The notes: a model not told the origin generated them from the letters alone. A stretch of DNA of 64,000 nucleotides from Deminuibacter soli (GCF_003412455.1 NZ_QTJU01000001.1:434001-498000); one strand, 5' to 3'; shown: positions 17,404 to 29,105, numbered from the stretch's first letter. Numbers and translations are program-made.

Positions 17404-19851
17404 TTAAAACTTAAAAGCAACGCTGGCTACAAAACGACGCAGCATCTGCGGGTTAATAGTCGTCCAGCCGTTCCAGTATTTTTCGTTCGTCAGGTTGTCC
17501 ATTTTCAAAGTAATGCGGTACGATGGCTTGTTGTAAAACACCGAAGCATTCAGCACTGTGTAAGAAGGCAAAATAAATGCGCCTGTAGATACACTGTTGA
17601 TAGACCGGTTGTCGCTGCCATAGTTACCGCCAAAGCCAATACCCAAACCTTTCAGCGTTTCGTTGCTGAAATGATAGCTGGCCCAGAAATTCACCAGGTG
17701 TTTGGGACCGGCAGTTACCGGGCGCAATCCATTTACATCCGGGTCACTCTCCGTGTACTTGCTGTCGTTATAGGCATAACCCGCAGAAATGTCTACACCT
17801 TTAATCGGGTTGGCAATTACTTCTGCTTCAAAACCTTTGCTGCTTTGTGTACCATTCTGTACAGAGAAGTTGGGGTGAACCGGATCGGTACGCACAATGT
17901 TTTTTACAGAGATATCGTAATAACTTAAAGTAGAACTCAGTTTGCCGTTAAATGCATTCAGCTTAACACCACCTTCCCACTGGTTGGCCTGCTCGGGTTT
18001 AAAGGTTTTACCTTCAAAATCCTGGCCGTCTTTGTTAGAGAAAGAGTTTTGGTAGTTGCCAAACAGTGACACCTTATCTTTCAGCACCTGGTATACGATA
18101 CCAAATTTGGGCGACAAGGCCGTCTGGTCAAACTTTCCGGTTGTTGCATCTGCATCTGCAGAGTAGGTACCGCGGTTATGAAAACGATCCAAACGCAACG
18201 CAGCATTTACCAGCAAGGCATCGGTAATGTTCAGCACGTCAGATGCATAAGCACTGTAAATATTGTTGCCGCCATTTACCTTATACACCGCACCACCGTT
18301 AAACAGGGGCAGCACATTTGCTTTATTGAAAGCAGTGTAATTCGGGTTGGGATGTACAAAACTGATGGTATCAAATACCGTGTTGTAACCGCTGAAATAA
18401 CTGTAATTGGTGATGTTATCGTTAGCGTAGTAATCCAGCCCTGCTACCAGCCTGTTGCGCATGCTGCCGATATGAAAATCGCCGATAAAGTTCTGCTGAA
18501 TTTCTATGGTTTTATCGCTCGCATTATTATACCAGGCATTGCGTGTAGCGCTGGTGCCGCCGGGCAACAGGTACAGCCAGGTCATGGTACCATCACTGGT
18601 ATTGCTGGTGGTAGTGAAGTTCGTTTGCGATGTCCACTGGTCGCTTATTTTGTAATTCATCTGGCCAAACACATTCGCTGTTTTGGAGTTCAGTGCCAGG
18701 TCATTGCTCAGGTAACTGCGTTTGTAGTTAACCAGCAGCTGGTCTGCCCTTGTGGCACCCAGATTGCTCACCGTGGTGTTCCATGCAGGGTCGCCGCTGT
18801 AATTGAAGTACAGGAGTGATGGCGTGGTACCGGTTACATTGTTAAACTCTGCTTCCAGTGAAAACGACAAGCGGTCGCTCGCTTTGTAAGTAATTACCGG
18901 CGCCAGGAAGTAGCTCTTGCTGTAACCATAATCCTGGAAACTGTTCTCATCATTATACGCCGTATTTAAACGGAACAGTACTGTTTTATCCTTATTCAGC
19001 GGGGTATTGATATCAGCTGTTACCCTGTTCAGTCCATAGCTGCCAAAGGTATAGCCCACTTCACCACCCAGGTGGTCGTAAGGCCGTTTGGTAACACGGT
19101 TAATCAAACCGCCGTACGATGTAAGCGCACTGCCAAACAACGTTGCCGACGGACCTTTGATGCTTTCAATTTTTTCGAGGTTGGCCGCGTCCGCATTACT
19201 GCTTACCCTGCCGGCAATACCATTGCGAAAAGCGCTCTGTGTATTAAAACCGCGTGAGGCAAAATAAGCACCGCCGCCATCTGCACGGCCCACAGCACCC
19301 CATATTTTATACAAGCCGGGCACATTGCGCAGGGCATCGTCCTGGTTGGTGATCACCTGCTCCTGCATTAATTCTTTGGAGATAACCGTATACACCTGTG
19401 GGTTTTCCAGGTTGCTCAGGGGCATCCTGGCAACATAATCGCTCTTGGTTTTAGCGAACTTATTGCCGCGGGATACCACTTTTACTTCTTCCAGCTGTTT
19501 TTCAGAAGCAGTAAGCTGCACCTGCACGGTAGCTGTTTTATGCTTTTCAACAGTTACGTTTTGTGTCACTGTTCCAAAACCCACCAGGGTAATTTCGAGT
19601 GAATAAGAACCGCTTGCCACATTGGAAAAACTAAACGTACCATCTTCATCAGTGGTCGTTGTTTTTTTAGTGCCGGTAATTTTTATGGTAACGTTTGCGG
19701 CTGCGGTGCCGTCTGCTGTAGTAACTTTTCCGCTGATGGTTCCGCCGGGTTCTTCCGTATCAATCGCCATCGCGCTGTTCACAAATAAAATCAGTAAGCC
19801 CAGAAACATTAGTCCCTTTACTTTTCTTGCCACTTGCATCATTCCTTTCAT
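17404..19851 (-). CDS. TonB-dependent siderophore receptor
   Basis: An 815-residue outer-membrane receptor. After a signal peptide (to about residue 29) comes a carboxypeptidase-like regulatory domain (GTISGKVTTADG to VQVQLTASEKQ, about residues 35-115). The plug follows (QVYTVISKELMQEQ, DALRNVPGLYKIWG, IESIKGPSATLFGS), then the 22-strand barrel ending in FVASVAFKF. It imports ferric siderophores with TonB energy. It leads a minus-strand unit with the PepSY reductase and is followed upstream by an AraC regulator, the usual control arrangement. Confidence 0.93.
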   Translation of the reverse strand: MKGMMQVARKVKGLMFLGLLILFVNSAMAIDTEEPGGTISGKVTTADGTAAANVTIKITGTKKTTTTDEDGTFSFSNVASGSYSLEITLVGFGTVTQNVTVEKHKTATVQVQLTASEKQLEEVKVVSRGNKFAKTKSDYVARMPLSNLENPQVYTVISKELMQEQVITNQDDALRNVPGLYKIWGAVGRADGGGAYFASRGFNTQSAFRNGIAGRVSSNADAANLEKIESIKGPSATLFGSALTSYGGLINRVTKRPYDHLGGEVGYTFGSYGLNRVTADINTPLNKDKTVLFRLNTAYNDENSFQDYGYSKSYFLAPVITYKASDRLSFSLEAEFNNVTGTTPSLLYFNYSGDPAWNTTVSNLGATRADQLLVNYKRSYLSNDLALNSKTANVFGQMNYKISDQWTSQTNFTTTSNTSDGTMTWLYLLPGGTSATRNAWYNNASDKTIEIQQNFIGDFHIGSMRNRLVAGLDYYANDNITNYSYFSGYNTVFDTISFVHPNPNYTAFNKANVLPLFNGGAVYKVNGGNNIYSAYASDVLNITDALLVNAALRLDRFHNRGTYSADADATTGKFDQTALSPKFGIVYQVLKDKVSLFGNYQNSFSNKDGQDFEGKTFKPEQANQWEGGVKLNAFNGKLSSTLSYYDISVKNIVRTDPVHPNFSVQNGTQSSKGFEAEVIANPIKGVDISAGYAYNDSKYTESDPDVNGLRPVTAGPKHLVNFWASYHFSNETLKGLGIGFGGNYGSDNRSINSVSTGAFILPSYTVLNASVFYNKPSYRITLKMDNLTNEKYWNGWTTINPQMLRRFVASVAFKF

Positions 19852-20209
19852 TGCTCGGTTTTGTATTCGAAGCGCAAATGTCCGGGCATAATACCAGCTT
19901 CATTTACACAATCGGGAAAAACGACTTACGCAATGCGGAAGATTATTGTATTACAACAAGTTGCAAAAACCGGCCCTGCGCTGTGTCCTTTGTGGCTTTT
20001 TCCTCTATGCGTTTTGTGGTAAAAAATAGCGCCCTGCTCAACCAAGTATCAACAAAAAGAGATCCCGCAACCAAAAGCCGCGGGATCTCTTTATATTACT
20101 TCTTCAATATCATTTAGTTAAGCCAATTGAACATTGAAACATTTGAACCATTTCTCTTCCCACTCAACGTTAAACATTAAACTTCAAACATTAAACTTCA
20201 AACATTAAA
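19852..20209. other. Intergenic region between TonB receptor and AraC genes
   Basis: About 360 bases. It contains the receptor promoter region, the AraC terminator (20056-20092) and an A/C-rich tandem repeat next to the AraC stop (20165-20210). No gene seen. Confidence 0.6.
20056..20092 (-). terminator. Terminator of the AraC regulator gene
   Basis: Arms AAAGAGATCCCGC and GCGGGATCTCTTT, a strong GC-containing stem with T runs on both sides. Confidence 0.85.
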
Positions 20210-20210
20210 C
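20165..20210. repeat. Short tandem repeat, 14-base unit
   Basis: About three copies of AACATTAAACTTCA in a row directly beside the AraC stop codon. A related stretch lies at 17385-17410 beside the stop of the TonB receptor gene. Confidence 0.7.
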
Positions 20211-21133
20211 TACTTAATCAGATCACACGGCTTCAGCCCCGTATGCTTCTTAAACGCCGCAGAAAAATGCGAAATTGAAGAGTAACCCAGCAGCGCCGAC
20301 ACATCGGTTACGCTAAGCGATTTTTCGTACAGCAGGTATTTCGCATGCTCCATACGCTGTTGCTGGTAAAAATCGAAAATGGTAGTGCCGAACACTTCCT
20401 TGAACCCTTTTTTGAGATAACATTCGTTCATTGCCACCTTGCGGCTCAGCTCTTTGATGGTGATAGGGTCACCAATATGCTGCAGCAATAAATCACGGGC
20501 CATGAAAATGCGGTCACGTCCTTTTTCATCCGCCAGGAATTTACAGGCAAAGCCTTCTTCTTTCTCGTCAACCAGGCACTCCAGGCTGTACAGCAGCAGT
20601 TCGTGCACTTTGGCATTCACAAAAATGTTCTCCAGCGAACCGGAATAACTATGGTTCAGCAACCCATCGAGCGACATACGTTTGCGCCCGCAAATAGGGA
20701 ACATCTTGGTAAAAGAATGCGGATGTTTAAACGCCAGCACCTCGTCTTTACGGTTGCTGAGCTTTACATTATGTACAAACTGGTAAAGAAAAGCGGCGGA
20801 GAAATGGAAAGAAAACACGTCTACCGTTTCATGCTGTCCGCTGCAGTTTTGCGTGGGCAGCTCTTTACACTGGGAGCAGCTTTTTTCGAAACAGTATTTA
20901 TTGCCCGATATGCAGTAGCGCAGTTCCATAAAGTTTTCTTCCGGGACTGCATCGTTGTAGTGGTATACCAGCATGCCGGTATCGTCACTTTGCCAGGACT
21001 GCTGGGTATAATAGCGCCGAATCACATATTGAATAGAACCGGGAATATGCTGCTCTTTCATGTGCAGCAGGTTCATTGAAGGTTCAATGGTGTTCCTGTG
21101 TGCCACGCGTAATATGTCCAGTGCCTGCTTCAT
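20210..21133 (-). CDS. AraC family transcriptional regulator with cysteine cluster
   Basis: A 307-residue regulator. The C-terminal 100 residues are the two-helix-turn-helix AraC domain (ITIKELSRKVAMNECYLKKGFKEVFGT and VTDVSALLGYSSISHFSAAFKKHTG). The N-terminal effector domain carries four closely spaced cysteines (C-x4-C-x2-C-x7-C around residues 82-98), a possible metal or redox site. Located directly upstream of the siderophore receptor and in the same direction, it is likely the PchR-like regulator of that operon. The ATG at 21133 is chosen because it starts the conserved domain. Confidence 0.85.
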   Translation of the reverse strand: MKQALDILRVAHRNTIEPSMNLLHMKEQHIPGSIQYVIRRYYTQQSWQSDDTGMLVYHYNDAVPEENFMELRYCISGNKYCFEKSCSQCKELPTQNCSGQHETVDVFSFHFSAAFLYQFVHNVKLSNRKDEVLAFKHPHSFTKMFPICGRKRMSLDGLLNHSYSGSLENIFVNAKVHELLLYSLECLVDEKEEGFACKFLADEKGRDRIFMARDLLLQHIGDPITIKELSRKVAMNECYLKKGFKEVFGTTIFDFYQQQRMEHAKYLLYEKSLSVTDVSALLGYSSISHFSAAFKKHTGLKPCDLIK

Positions 21134-21361
21134 CGTGACGCAAATGTACTGCATATACATTCATAAACTTCGATATGTTGTCACGATAATGTAAAATATC
21201 GATCACATTCAATAAATCAGGCATGTCTATACCCGGCATTATGACAGCGAAACGTGACAGACTTGACAAAGCGATGATAAAAGAAAGCTTCAGCAGAACA
21301 AACCACAACAAAAATCACCGAAAAAAACTATTTTGCTTCCCATCCTTAAACCTTAATAAAA

Positions 21362-21844
21362 ATGGAAGAACAAGTACACATTCTCGAAGAAGTTGAACAG
21401 GAAGTATACCTGGAAAGTGCAAGCGTAGGGCAACGTTTCGGCAATTTGATGATCGATATCATTGGCAGTTATATTTTTTCGCTGCTTGTCAGTATCATCG
21501 TTGGCGTCATTATAGGGCTGGTGCTGCTTGGCTCCGGAACCAATACCAGTTCTTTTTTCTCTGAGCTGGGAGGTGGAAACAGCCAACTGTTGCTGTTTTT
21601 CTCCGCAATAATCGTTGACATTATCTACTATTCTATTTTCGAATATGCCACAAAAGGCCGAACACTGGGTAAACTTATTACAGGCACAAGGGCAGTAAAC
21701 GAAGATGGCAGCCGCATTTCTTTCAAAAAGGCACTGGCACGCAGCGCAGCGCGCTTTGTTCCCTTTGAGCCACTGAGCATTTTTTTTAGCGATGGCGGCC
21801 CGTGGCACGACAAATGGACCAACACCAAAGTGGTAAGAAAATAA
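21362..21844 (+). CDS. RDD family membrane protein
   Basis: A 160-residue RDD-domain protein. It has the signature arginine-aspartate region (VGQRFGNLMIDIIGSYIFSLLV) and two or three membrane spans, followed by TKGRTLGKLITGTRAV and the conserved RFVPFEPLS. The function of the family is uncertain; some members transport Na+ or Li+ in exchange for protons. Single gene ending in a terminator. Confidence 0.9.
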   Translation: MEEQVHILEEVEQEVYLESASVGQRFGNLMIDIIGSYIFSLLVSIIVGVIIGLVLLGSGTNTSSFFSELGGGNSQLLLFFSAIIVDIIYYSIFEYATKGRTLGKLITGTRAVNEDGSRISFKKALARSAARFVPFEPLSIFFSDGGPWHDKWTNTKVVRK

Positions 21845-21869
21845 GCAGGCGATACCAATAGAAAAGACC

Positions 21870-21909
21870 ATCCCGGTTTAATTGCAGCAGCAGTAAACCG
21901 GGATTTTTG
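21870..21909 (+). terminator. Terminator of the RDD gene
   Basis: Arms ATCCCGGTTTA and TAAACCGGGAT, then a T run. Confidence 0.85.
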
Positions 21910-22120
21910 TTGCTTCCAAACATTAACATTTCCCCATGCTTCCCACACCCCAACAGCGCCGTTTTAAGAAAGCGTTCCCAAATATTCACGCCATACCTGT
22001 CTCATCCGCTAACCACCCCTGCTAAAAAGCATTTACAGCCCGTTTTCACGCCTCAAAAACCGGAGCCTGAAACCTTGATAAAAAGTAGATAATTAAGCGC
22101 TAAAACCCCTTTAAATTTCG

Positions 22121-22128
22121 TAATTTCG
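22121..22128 (+). promoter_or_regulatory. gyrB -7 element
   Basis: TAATTTCG, the TAnnTTCG form also seen at the susC and MFS promoters, 44 bases before the gyrB ATG. Confidence 0.5.
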
Positions 22129-22144
22129 CACACTTTCGAACTAG

Positions 22145-24151
<2,007 letters not shown>

Positions 24152-24178
24152 TTTTCTATACAAACACACATAATTGCA

Positions 24179-24217
24179 CCGGATATTATTCTTTTCTGTA
24201 ATAATATCCGGTTTTTT
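24179..24217 (+). terminator. gyrB terminator
   Basis: Perfect 12-bp arms CCGGATATTATT (24179-24190) and AATAATATCCGG (24200-24211), followed by TTTTTT. Confidence 0.92.
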
Positions 24218-24340
24218 ATGCATTGTTACTGACTTAATTAGCTAAAAACAGAGTTTGGCCAAAATATTGCATGTTATGGCAGAGTAAAATATCATTCATA
24301 ACCCGTCTATTTATATCGTAGACAATAAACTCCTGTAAAT

Positions 24341-24547
24341 ATGGATACTTCCAAAATGATTAAAGCATACTGTTTGAAAACAAAAGAGAAAGATGTTCCC
24401 ATGCATGATGCTGTTGTTTCTAAAACTGAGAAAGGCGGTTATATTGCCAAAGGAAACGATGGCAAAGGGAATAAAATGAGTGCTATTTTAAGCGAAGCAA
24501 AAGCACTGAAAGCAATCGAAGACGGTGTTGCCAAAAAAGATTTTTAG
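24341..24547 (+). CDS. Small DUF5679-like protein lacking the zinc cysteines
   Basis: A 68-residue, Lys-rich protein. Its layout (AYCLKTKEKDVPMHDAVV, a TEKGGYIAKGNDGKGNKM core, then a helix SEAKALKAIEDGV) resembles the DUF5679 zinc-ribbon-like family. Only the first cysteine is kept; the positions where the ribbon has CxxC pairs are Thr, Asn and Lys. It may be a degenerate ribbon that folds without metal. Function unknown. Monocistronic, upstream region AT-rich. Confidence 0.6.
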   Translation: MDTSKMIKAYCLKTKEKDVPMHDAVVSKTEKGGYIAKGNDGKGNKMSAILSEAKALKAIEDGVAKKDF

Positions 24548-24588
24548 TAGCCACTCTACTAACCGGAATACACATTGAAAACAATATT

Positions 24589-24617
24589 GCGCAGGCGCCC
24601 ATGGCACCTGCGCTTTT
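24589..24617. terminator. Bidirectional terminator between the small gene and mfd
   Basis: Arms GCGCAGG (24589-24595) and CCTGCGC (24607-24613), with T run; mfd stops directly beyond it on the other strand. Confidence 0.8.
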
Positions 24618-27600
24618 TTATGCTACAATCTCGGCACGCGCCTTCATTACACCATCGTGCATCTGCTGCAGAAAGCGGTGCATGGCGGCCATGTCTTTAA
24701 TATCATCTACCACCAGTAAAAAGTTTTTACCGGCCTGTTTAAGCCTGGCCTTGTTGGTACCTGTTTGCAGGTAAGCCAGTATATTTTTGAACAGCTCCGA
24801 TTCAAAGTAAGGCGAATCGTTGCGGTTAATGAAATAACAACGCAGCGTATCTTCTTTCAGCGACATTTTTTCAAAGCCCAGTGCTATTGCCAGCCAGCGG
24901 CAACGCATGGTAACAAACAAGTCTTCTACCTGCGAAGGCATCGGACCAAAACGGTCGATCATACCTGCATAAAACTCCTGCAGGTCTTCCTCTTTCTCAC
25001 AATGATCCAGCTGTGTGTACAGCGATAACCTTTCGGTAATGCTCTCCACATAACTATCCGGTATCAGAATTTCCAGGTCGGTATCAATGGTACAATCGCT
25101 TACATAATCATCCTGCTTGCTGATCTCATCTTTAAACAGGTCTTTAAACGAAGTACGTTTTAATTCGCGGATGGCCTCTTCCAGTATCTTCTGGTACATC
25201 TCAAATCCAATCTCTGCCATAAACCCGCTTTGCTCACCACCCAGCATATTACCCGCACCACGTATGTCAAGGTCACGCATCGCAATCTGGAAACCGCTGC
25301 CCAGGTCACTGAACTGTTCCAGCGTTTGCAAGCGCTTTCTTGAATCATCCGGCAGGGTGCTCATCGGCGGCGCCAGCAGGTAACAAAATGCCTTGCGGTT
25401 ACTGCGTCCAACACGGCCACGCAACTGGTGCAGATCACTTAAACCAAAATGATGTGCGTTGTTGATGATGATGGTGTTTACGTTTGGTATATCCACACCG
25501 CTTTCTACAATGTTGGTACAAATGAGCACATCGTATTTGCGGTCTATAAAGTCCAGGATCTTTTCTTCCAGCTCATGCCCTTCCATCTGGCCGTGTGCAT
25601 ATGAAATGCTCAGGTCAGGACATAAGCCCTGTATCAGCGCCGACATTTCCTGCAGGCCGTTGATGCGGTTGTAAATAAAAAACACCTGCCCGCCGCGCTC
25701 TGTTTCATAGTAAATGGCGTCACGTATAAAATCTTCGTTGAATACATGCACCTCTGTTTGTATAGGCTGGCGGTTAGGCGGTGGCGTATTGATGATGCTG
25801 AGATCACGTGCACCCATCAGGCTAAACTGCAGCGTACGCGGAATAGGTGTAGCGGTAAGGGTTAAACAGTCCACATTTGTTTTTAATGTTTTCAGTTTTT
25901 CCTTATGACCCACACCAAATTTCTGTTCCTCGTCAATAATCATCACACCGAGGTCTTTGAACTGCACATCCTTGCCCAGCAAGGCATGTGTGCCCACGAT
26001 AATATCAATCTTACCTTCTGCAAGGCGTTTATAGGTTTCTTTTTTCTCCTTGGCAGATTTGAAACGGTTTACATAGTCAACCGTAACAGGAAAATCTTTC
26101 AGGCGGTCTTTAAAGGTCTTGTAGTGCTGAAAGGCAAGAATGGTAGTAGGCACCAGCACAGCTGCCTGTTTGCCATCTACCACCGATTTAAATGCAGCAC
26201 GCACGGCAATTTCGGTTTTACCAAAACCCACGTCACCACACACCAGCCTGTCCATAGGCGCGGCCATTTCCATATCGCGTTTTACATCGCTGGTAGCCTT
26301 GCTCTGGTCTGGTGTGTCTTCGTAAATAAACGAAGCTTCCAGCTCGGTTTGCATGTAGTTGTCAGGCGTATGTGCAAACCCTTGCTGCGACTTGCGTTGT
26401 GCGTATAACTGAATAAGGTCGAAGGCTATTTCCTTAACCTTGGTTTTTGTTTTGTCTTTCAGGCGTTGCCAAACATCGCTGCCCAGCTTGTTTACCTTGG
26501 GCACAGAACCTTCCTTGCCCGTATACTTGGATATTTTGTGCAGTGAGTTAATATTCACGTACAGAATATCACTGTCTTTGTAAATAATACGCACGGCTTC
26601 CTGCAGCTTGCCGTTTACTTCCAGCTTCTGCAAACCGCTGTATACGCCCACGCCATGATCAATGTGTGTTACATAGTCGCCAGGCTGCAACTCGCGCAGG
26701 GTGCGTAAAGTAAGTGCCTTGTTTTTGTTGTAAGCCTGCTTTACCCGGTATTTGTGATAACGCTGAAACAGCTGGTGATCGGTGTAACACACAGCCTTCA
26801 GGTCGTTGTCTATAAACCCTTCGTGTATGCTCGTCGCTACCGGTACAAATTGTATCTCGGTATTCAAATCAGTAAAAATGCTGTTAAGCCTTTCCAGCTG
26901 CCTGGCCTGCTCTGCAAAAATGTAGATGGCATAACCGGCTGCTTCATGGGCTTTCAGGTCTTTGATCAGCAAATCGAACTGGCGGTTAAAAGCCGGTTGC
27001 GGTTTGGTATCAAAGGTTATTTCAAAAGTAGAGAGCTGTGGTTTATAGCCAAACTCTACTACATGCCGTTTCTCTAATTCAACTTCAGTTACCACCGCCT
27101 GCACAAAATCGTCGCTGTGTACTTCTTTCAGCAGCTTGGTATCATCCGCATCGTCTTCAATCTTGTTCATCTGCCCGTTAGACACGAGGTTGAGAAACAG
27201 GCCCAGGTCTTCTTCCTGCACTTCTATTTTCTCTTTAATCACATCCCAGTCTTTCAGCCACACAATGGTATTGGCCGGCAAAAACTCCAGCAGGGATACC
27301 TTATCGCCGGTTTCAAACTGTGTTTCCACGTTGGGGATAATAGACACCTGCAGCAGTTTGCGTTCGCTGAGCTGAGATTCGGGGTCGAAGATGCGGATAC
27401 TGTCTACATCATTGCCAAACAGTTCAACACGGTAAGGCTTTTCATTGCCGAACGAATAAATATCGAGGATACCGCCGCGCAGTGCAAACTGGCCTGGCTC
27501 GTACACAAAATCGGTACGCACAAAGCCGTACATCACAAACAGTTCCAGTAAGCTGTCGAGGTTAATGGTATCGTTTGTTTTAATGTGGATGATATTGCCG

Positions 27601-28046
27601 CTGAGTGTTTTGGGCAGCACCACTTTTTCAAACAATGCTTCGGGATAAGTAACGATGATTTTCTTGGCTGCTTCACGATCGCCTGCAGATGCCGTAGCCA
27701 GCCTGGTAAGGGCCTCGGTACGCAGCATTACATGCGAGCTGTTGAGCAGCTTAAAGTTCTTCCTGTTTTTAAAAGAAGACGGGAAATAAAACAGGTCTAA
27801 CGCGCTGGTAAGGTTTTCGAGCGTATTGTGAAAATAAGCCGCTTCTTCGGCATCATTTAATACCACCAGGTGGTTCAGTTGCTGTGTGTGGGCATGGGTA
27901 AATACCGATGTTACCACAAATTCTGCACTGCTGCCCTGTAAGTTTTTGAGAAAGATTTTCTGCGGATCGGCATACGTCAGCCTGTCCGCCAATTGAAAAA
28001 GGCGGGAATTCTGCTGATATTTTTCCAACAACACTCCAAGATTCAT
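24618..28046 (-). CDS. mfd: Transcription-repair coupling factor
   Basis: A 1142-residue DNA translocase that removes stalled RNA polymerase and recruits UvrA. The N-terminal UvrB-like domains come first, then the RNA polymerase interacting CarD-like domain (LQPGDYVTHIDHGVGVYSGLQ, about residues 455-475). The helicase motor follows, with Walker A GDVGFGKTE (about 590), motif II DEEQ, SLTATPIPRTLQ, and the TRG region with QLRGRVGRS. The C-terminal domain ends at MKARAEIVA. Full length. Confidence 0.96.
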   Translation of the reverse strand: MNLGVLLEKYQQNSRLFQLADRLTYADPQKIFLKNLQGSSAEFVVTSVFTHAHTQQLNHLVVLNDAEEAAYFHNTLENLTSALDLFYFPSSFKNRKNFKLLNSSHVMLRTEALTRLATASAGDREAAKKIIVTYPEALFEKVVLPKTLSGNIIHIKTNDTINLDSLLELFVMYGFVRTDFVYEPGQFALRGGILDIYSFGNEKPYRVELFGNDVDSIRIFDPESQLSERKLLQVSIIPNVETQFETGDKVSLLEFLPANTIVWLKDWDVIKEKIEVQEEDLGLFLNLVSNGQMNKIEDDADDTKLLKEVHSDDFVQAVVTEVELEKRHVVEFGYKPQLSTFEITFDTKPQPAFNRQFDLLIKDLKAHEAAGYAIYIFAEQARQLERLNSIFTDLNTEIQFVPVATSIHEGFIDNDLKAVCYTDHQLFQRYHKYRVKQAYNKNKALTLRTLRELQPGDYVTHIDHGVGVYSGLQKLEVNGKLQEAVRIIYKDSDILYVNINSLHKISKYTGKEGSVPKVNKLGSDVWQRLKDKTKTKVKEIAFDLIQLYAQRKSQQGFAHTPDNYMQTELEASFIYEDTPDQSKATSDVKRDMEMAAPMDRLVCGDVGFGKTEIAVRAAFKSVVDGKQAAVLVPTTILAFQHYKTFKDRLKDFPVTVDYVNRFKSAKEKKETYKRLAEGKIDIIVGTHALLGKDVQFKDLGVMIIDEEQKFGVGHKEKLKTLKTNVDCLTLTATPIPRTLQFSLMGARDLSIINTPPPNRQPIQTEVHVFNEDFIRDAIYYETERGGQVFFIYNRINGLQEMSALIQGLCPDLSISYAHGQMEGHELEEKILDFIDRKYDVLICTNIVESGVDIPNVNTIIINNAHHFGLSDLHQLRGRVGRSNRKAFCYLLAPPMSTLPDDSRKRLQTLEQFSDLGSGFQIAMRDLDIRGAGNMLGGEQSGFMAEIGFEMYQKILEEAIRELKRTSFKDLFKDEISKQDDYVSDCTIDTDLEILIPDSYVESITERLSLYTQLDHCEKEEDLQEFYAGMIDRFGPMPSQVEDLFVTMRCRWLAIALGFEKMSLKEDTLRCYFINRNDSPYFESELFKNILAYLQTGTNKARLKQAGKNFLLVVDDIKDMAAMHRFLQQMHDGVMKARAEIVA

Positions 28047-28121
28047 AACGCGATGGCGAATTTACGCATAAAGCACCAATCAGCAAAAGCCAGACCGCAG
28101 CCCCCCTTTTCGTGAATCTTC

Positions 28122-28318
28122 AGGCGTCAGTCGTCAGTGAGCTAAGCGAAGACTTTTCGAGAATCGACAGTCGGGACGATCTGGGCGGGTATTAAAATTG
28201 CGCCCGCCTATCGTGCGAATGTTGCCGGTGAGGACACCGGCAACGGCGGCTGTTTTATTCACTATTAACTATTCACTATTCACCCCGATGGCCTGACACT
28301 CACCACTGACTACTCACC
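28122..28318. repeat. Third heptad-repeat element, with a GC-rich hairpin
   Basis: Left arm about 28122-28142 (CAGTCGTCAGTGAGC-like); right array about 28257-28318 of ATTCACT, ACTCACC and ACTGACT heptads in opposite sense. Between them is a hairpin TTGCCGGTG/CACCGGCAA. Same family as the elements in the heme region. No gene inside. Confidence 0.6.
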
Positions 28319-28340
28319 ACTCACTAATTGACGGCTCACG

Positions 28341-29102
28341 ATGTTTCCTTATCTTCATAACAAACCTTGCGAAATGCTAGAGCCATGGCGTACCGGGATT
28401 GTGACCAAAATAGAACAGGCAGCAGCCAGCACCAGGCGTTTTTTTATACAGGTACCCGAACTGGACGTGTTTCATTTTAAACCCGGCCAGTTTGTAACAC
28501 TCGACCTGCCCATCCACGAGCAGCGCAACAAGCGGTGGCGCAGTTACTCCATCGCTTCCTCACCCGATGGCACCAATACTTTTGAACTCGTGATTGTACT
28601 GTTGGAAGGCGGTGCAGGCACCAACTACCTGTTCAACCAGGTAACCACCGGCAGCGCGCTCAGCTTCCGCGGACCGCAAGGCGTTTTCTGCCTGCCCCAG
28701 CAGCTTGATAAAGACCTTTACTTTATTTGCACGGGCACAGGCGTGGCGCCCTTCCGGGCTATGTTGCAGCATATTGCCCGGCACAAAATACCACACCAGA
28801 ACATCTACCTTATATTCGGCTGCCGCCTCACCTGCGATGCCTTGTACCGCGACGAATTAAAGCAGCTGGAACAGGAGATAGACGGCTATTACTACCTGCC
28901 CACCTTCTCCCGCGAGCCGGAAGAAAACAGGGAAGTACGCCGCGGTTATGTACACGCCATTTATGAAGAACTCATCAAAGGCATGCAGCCCCCGGGTTAC
29001 TTCTTCCTCTGCGGCTGGAAAGACATGATCGACGAAGCCCGCGAACGCCTCCACACCCTCGGCTACACCAAACACGACATCCACCTGGAATTATACGGAT
29101 AA
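28341..29102 (+). CDS. Ferredoxin-NADP reductase-type FAD oxidoreductase
   Basis: A 253-residue flavoprotein of the ferredoxin-NADP reductase superfamily. The FAD-binding motif is KRWRSYSIASSP (RxYS, about residues 64-75) with the flavin-phosphate region EGGAGTNYLF. The NAD(P) domain begins at LYFICTGTGVAPFRAML (about 130), with FGCR and FFLCGWKDMIDEA near the C-terminus. It transfers electrons between NAD(P)H and an iron-sulfur or other partner that is not nearby. A second ATG at 28374 is possible. The gene starts 20 bases after the heptad repeat. Confidence 0.88.
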   Translation: MFPYLHNKPCEMLEPWRTGIVTKIEQAAASTRRFFIQVPELDVFHFKPGQFVTLDLPIHEQRNKRWRSYSIASSPDGTNTFELVIVLLEGGAGTNYLFNQVTTGSALSFRGPQGVFCLPQQLDKDLYFICTGTGVAPFRAMLQHIARHKIPHQNIYLIFGCRLTCDALYRDELKQLEQEIDGYYYLPTFSREPEENREVRRGYVHAIYEELIKGMQPPGYFFLCGWKDMIDEARERLHTLGYTKHDIHLELYG

Positions 29103-29105
29103 AAA

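Noticed and set aside
28190-28250. Riboswitch upstream of the reductase gene
   Set aside because: Only a simple GC hairpin is visible; no known aptamer pattern could be matched by eye.
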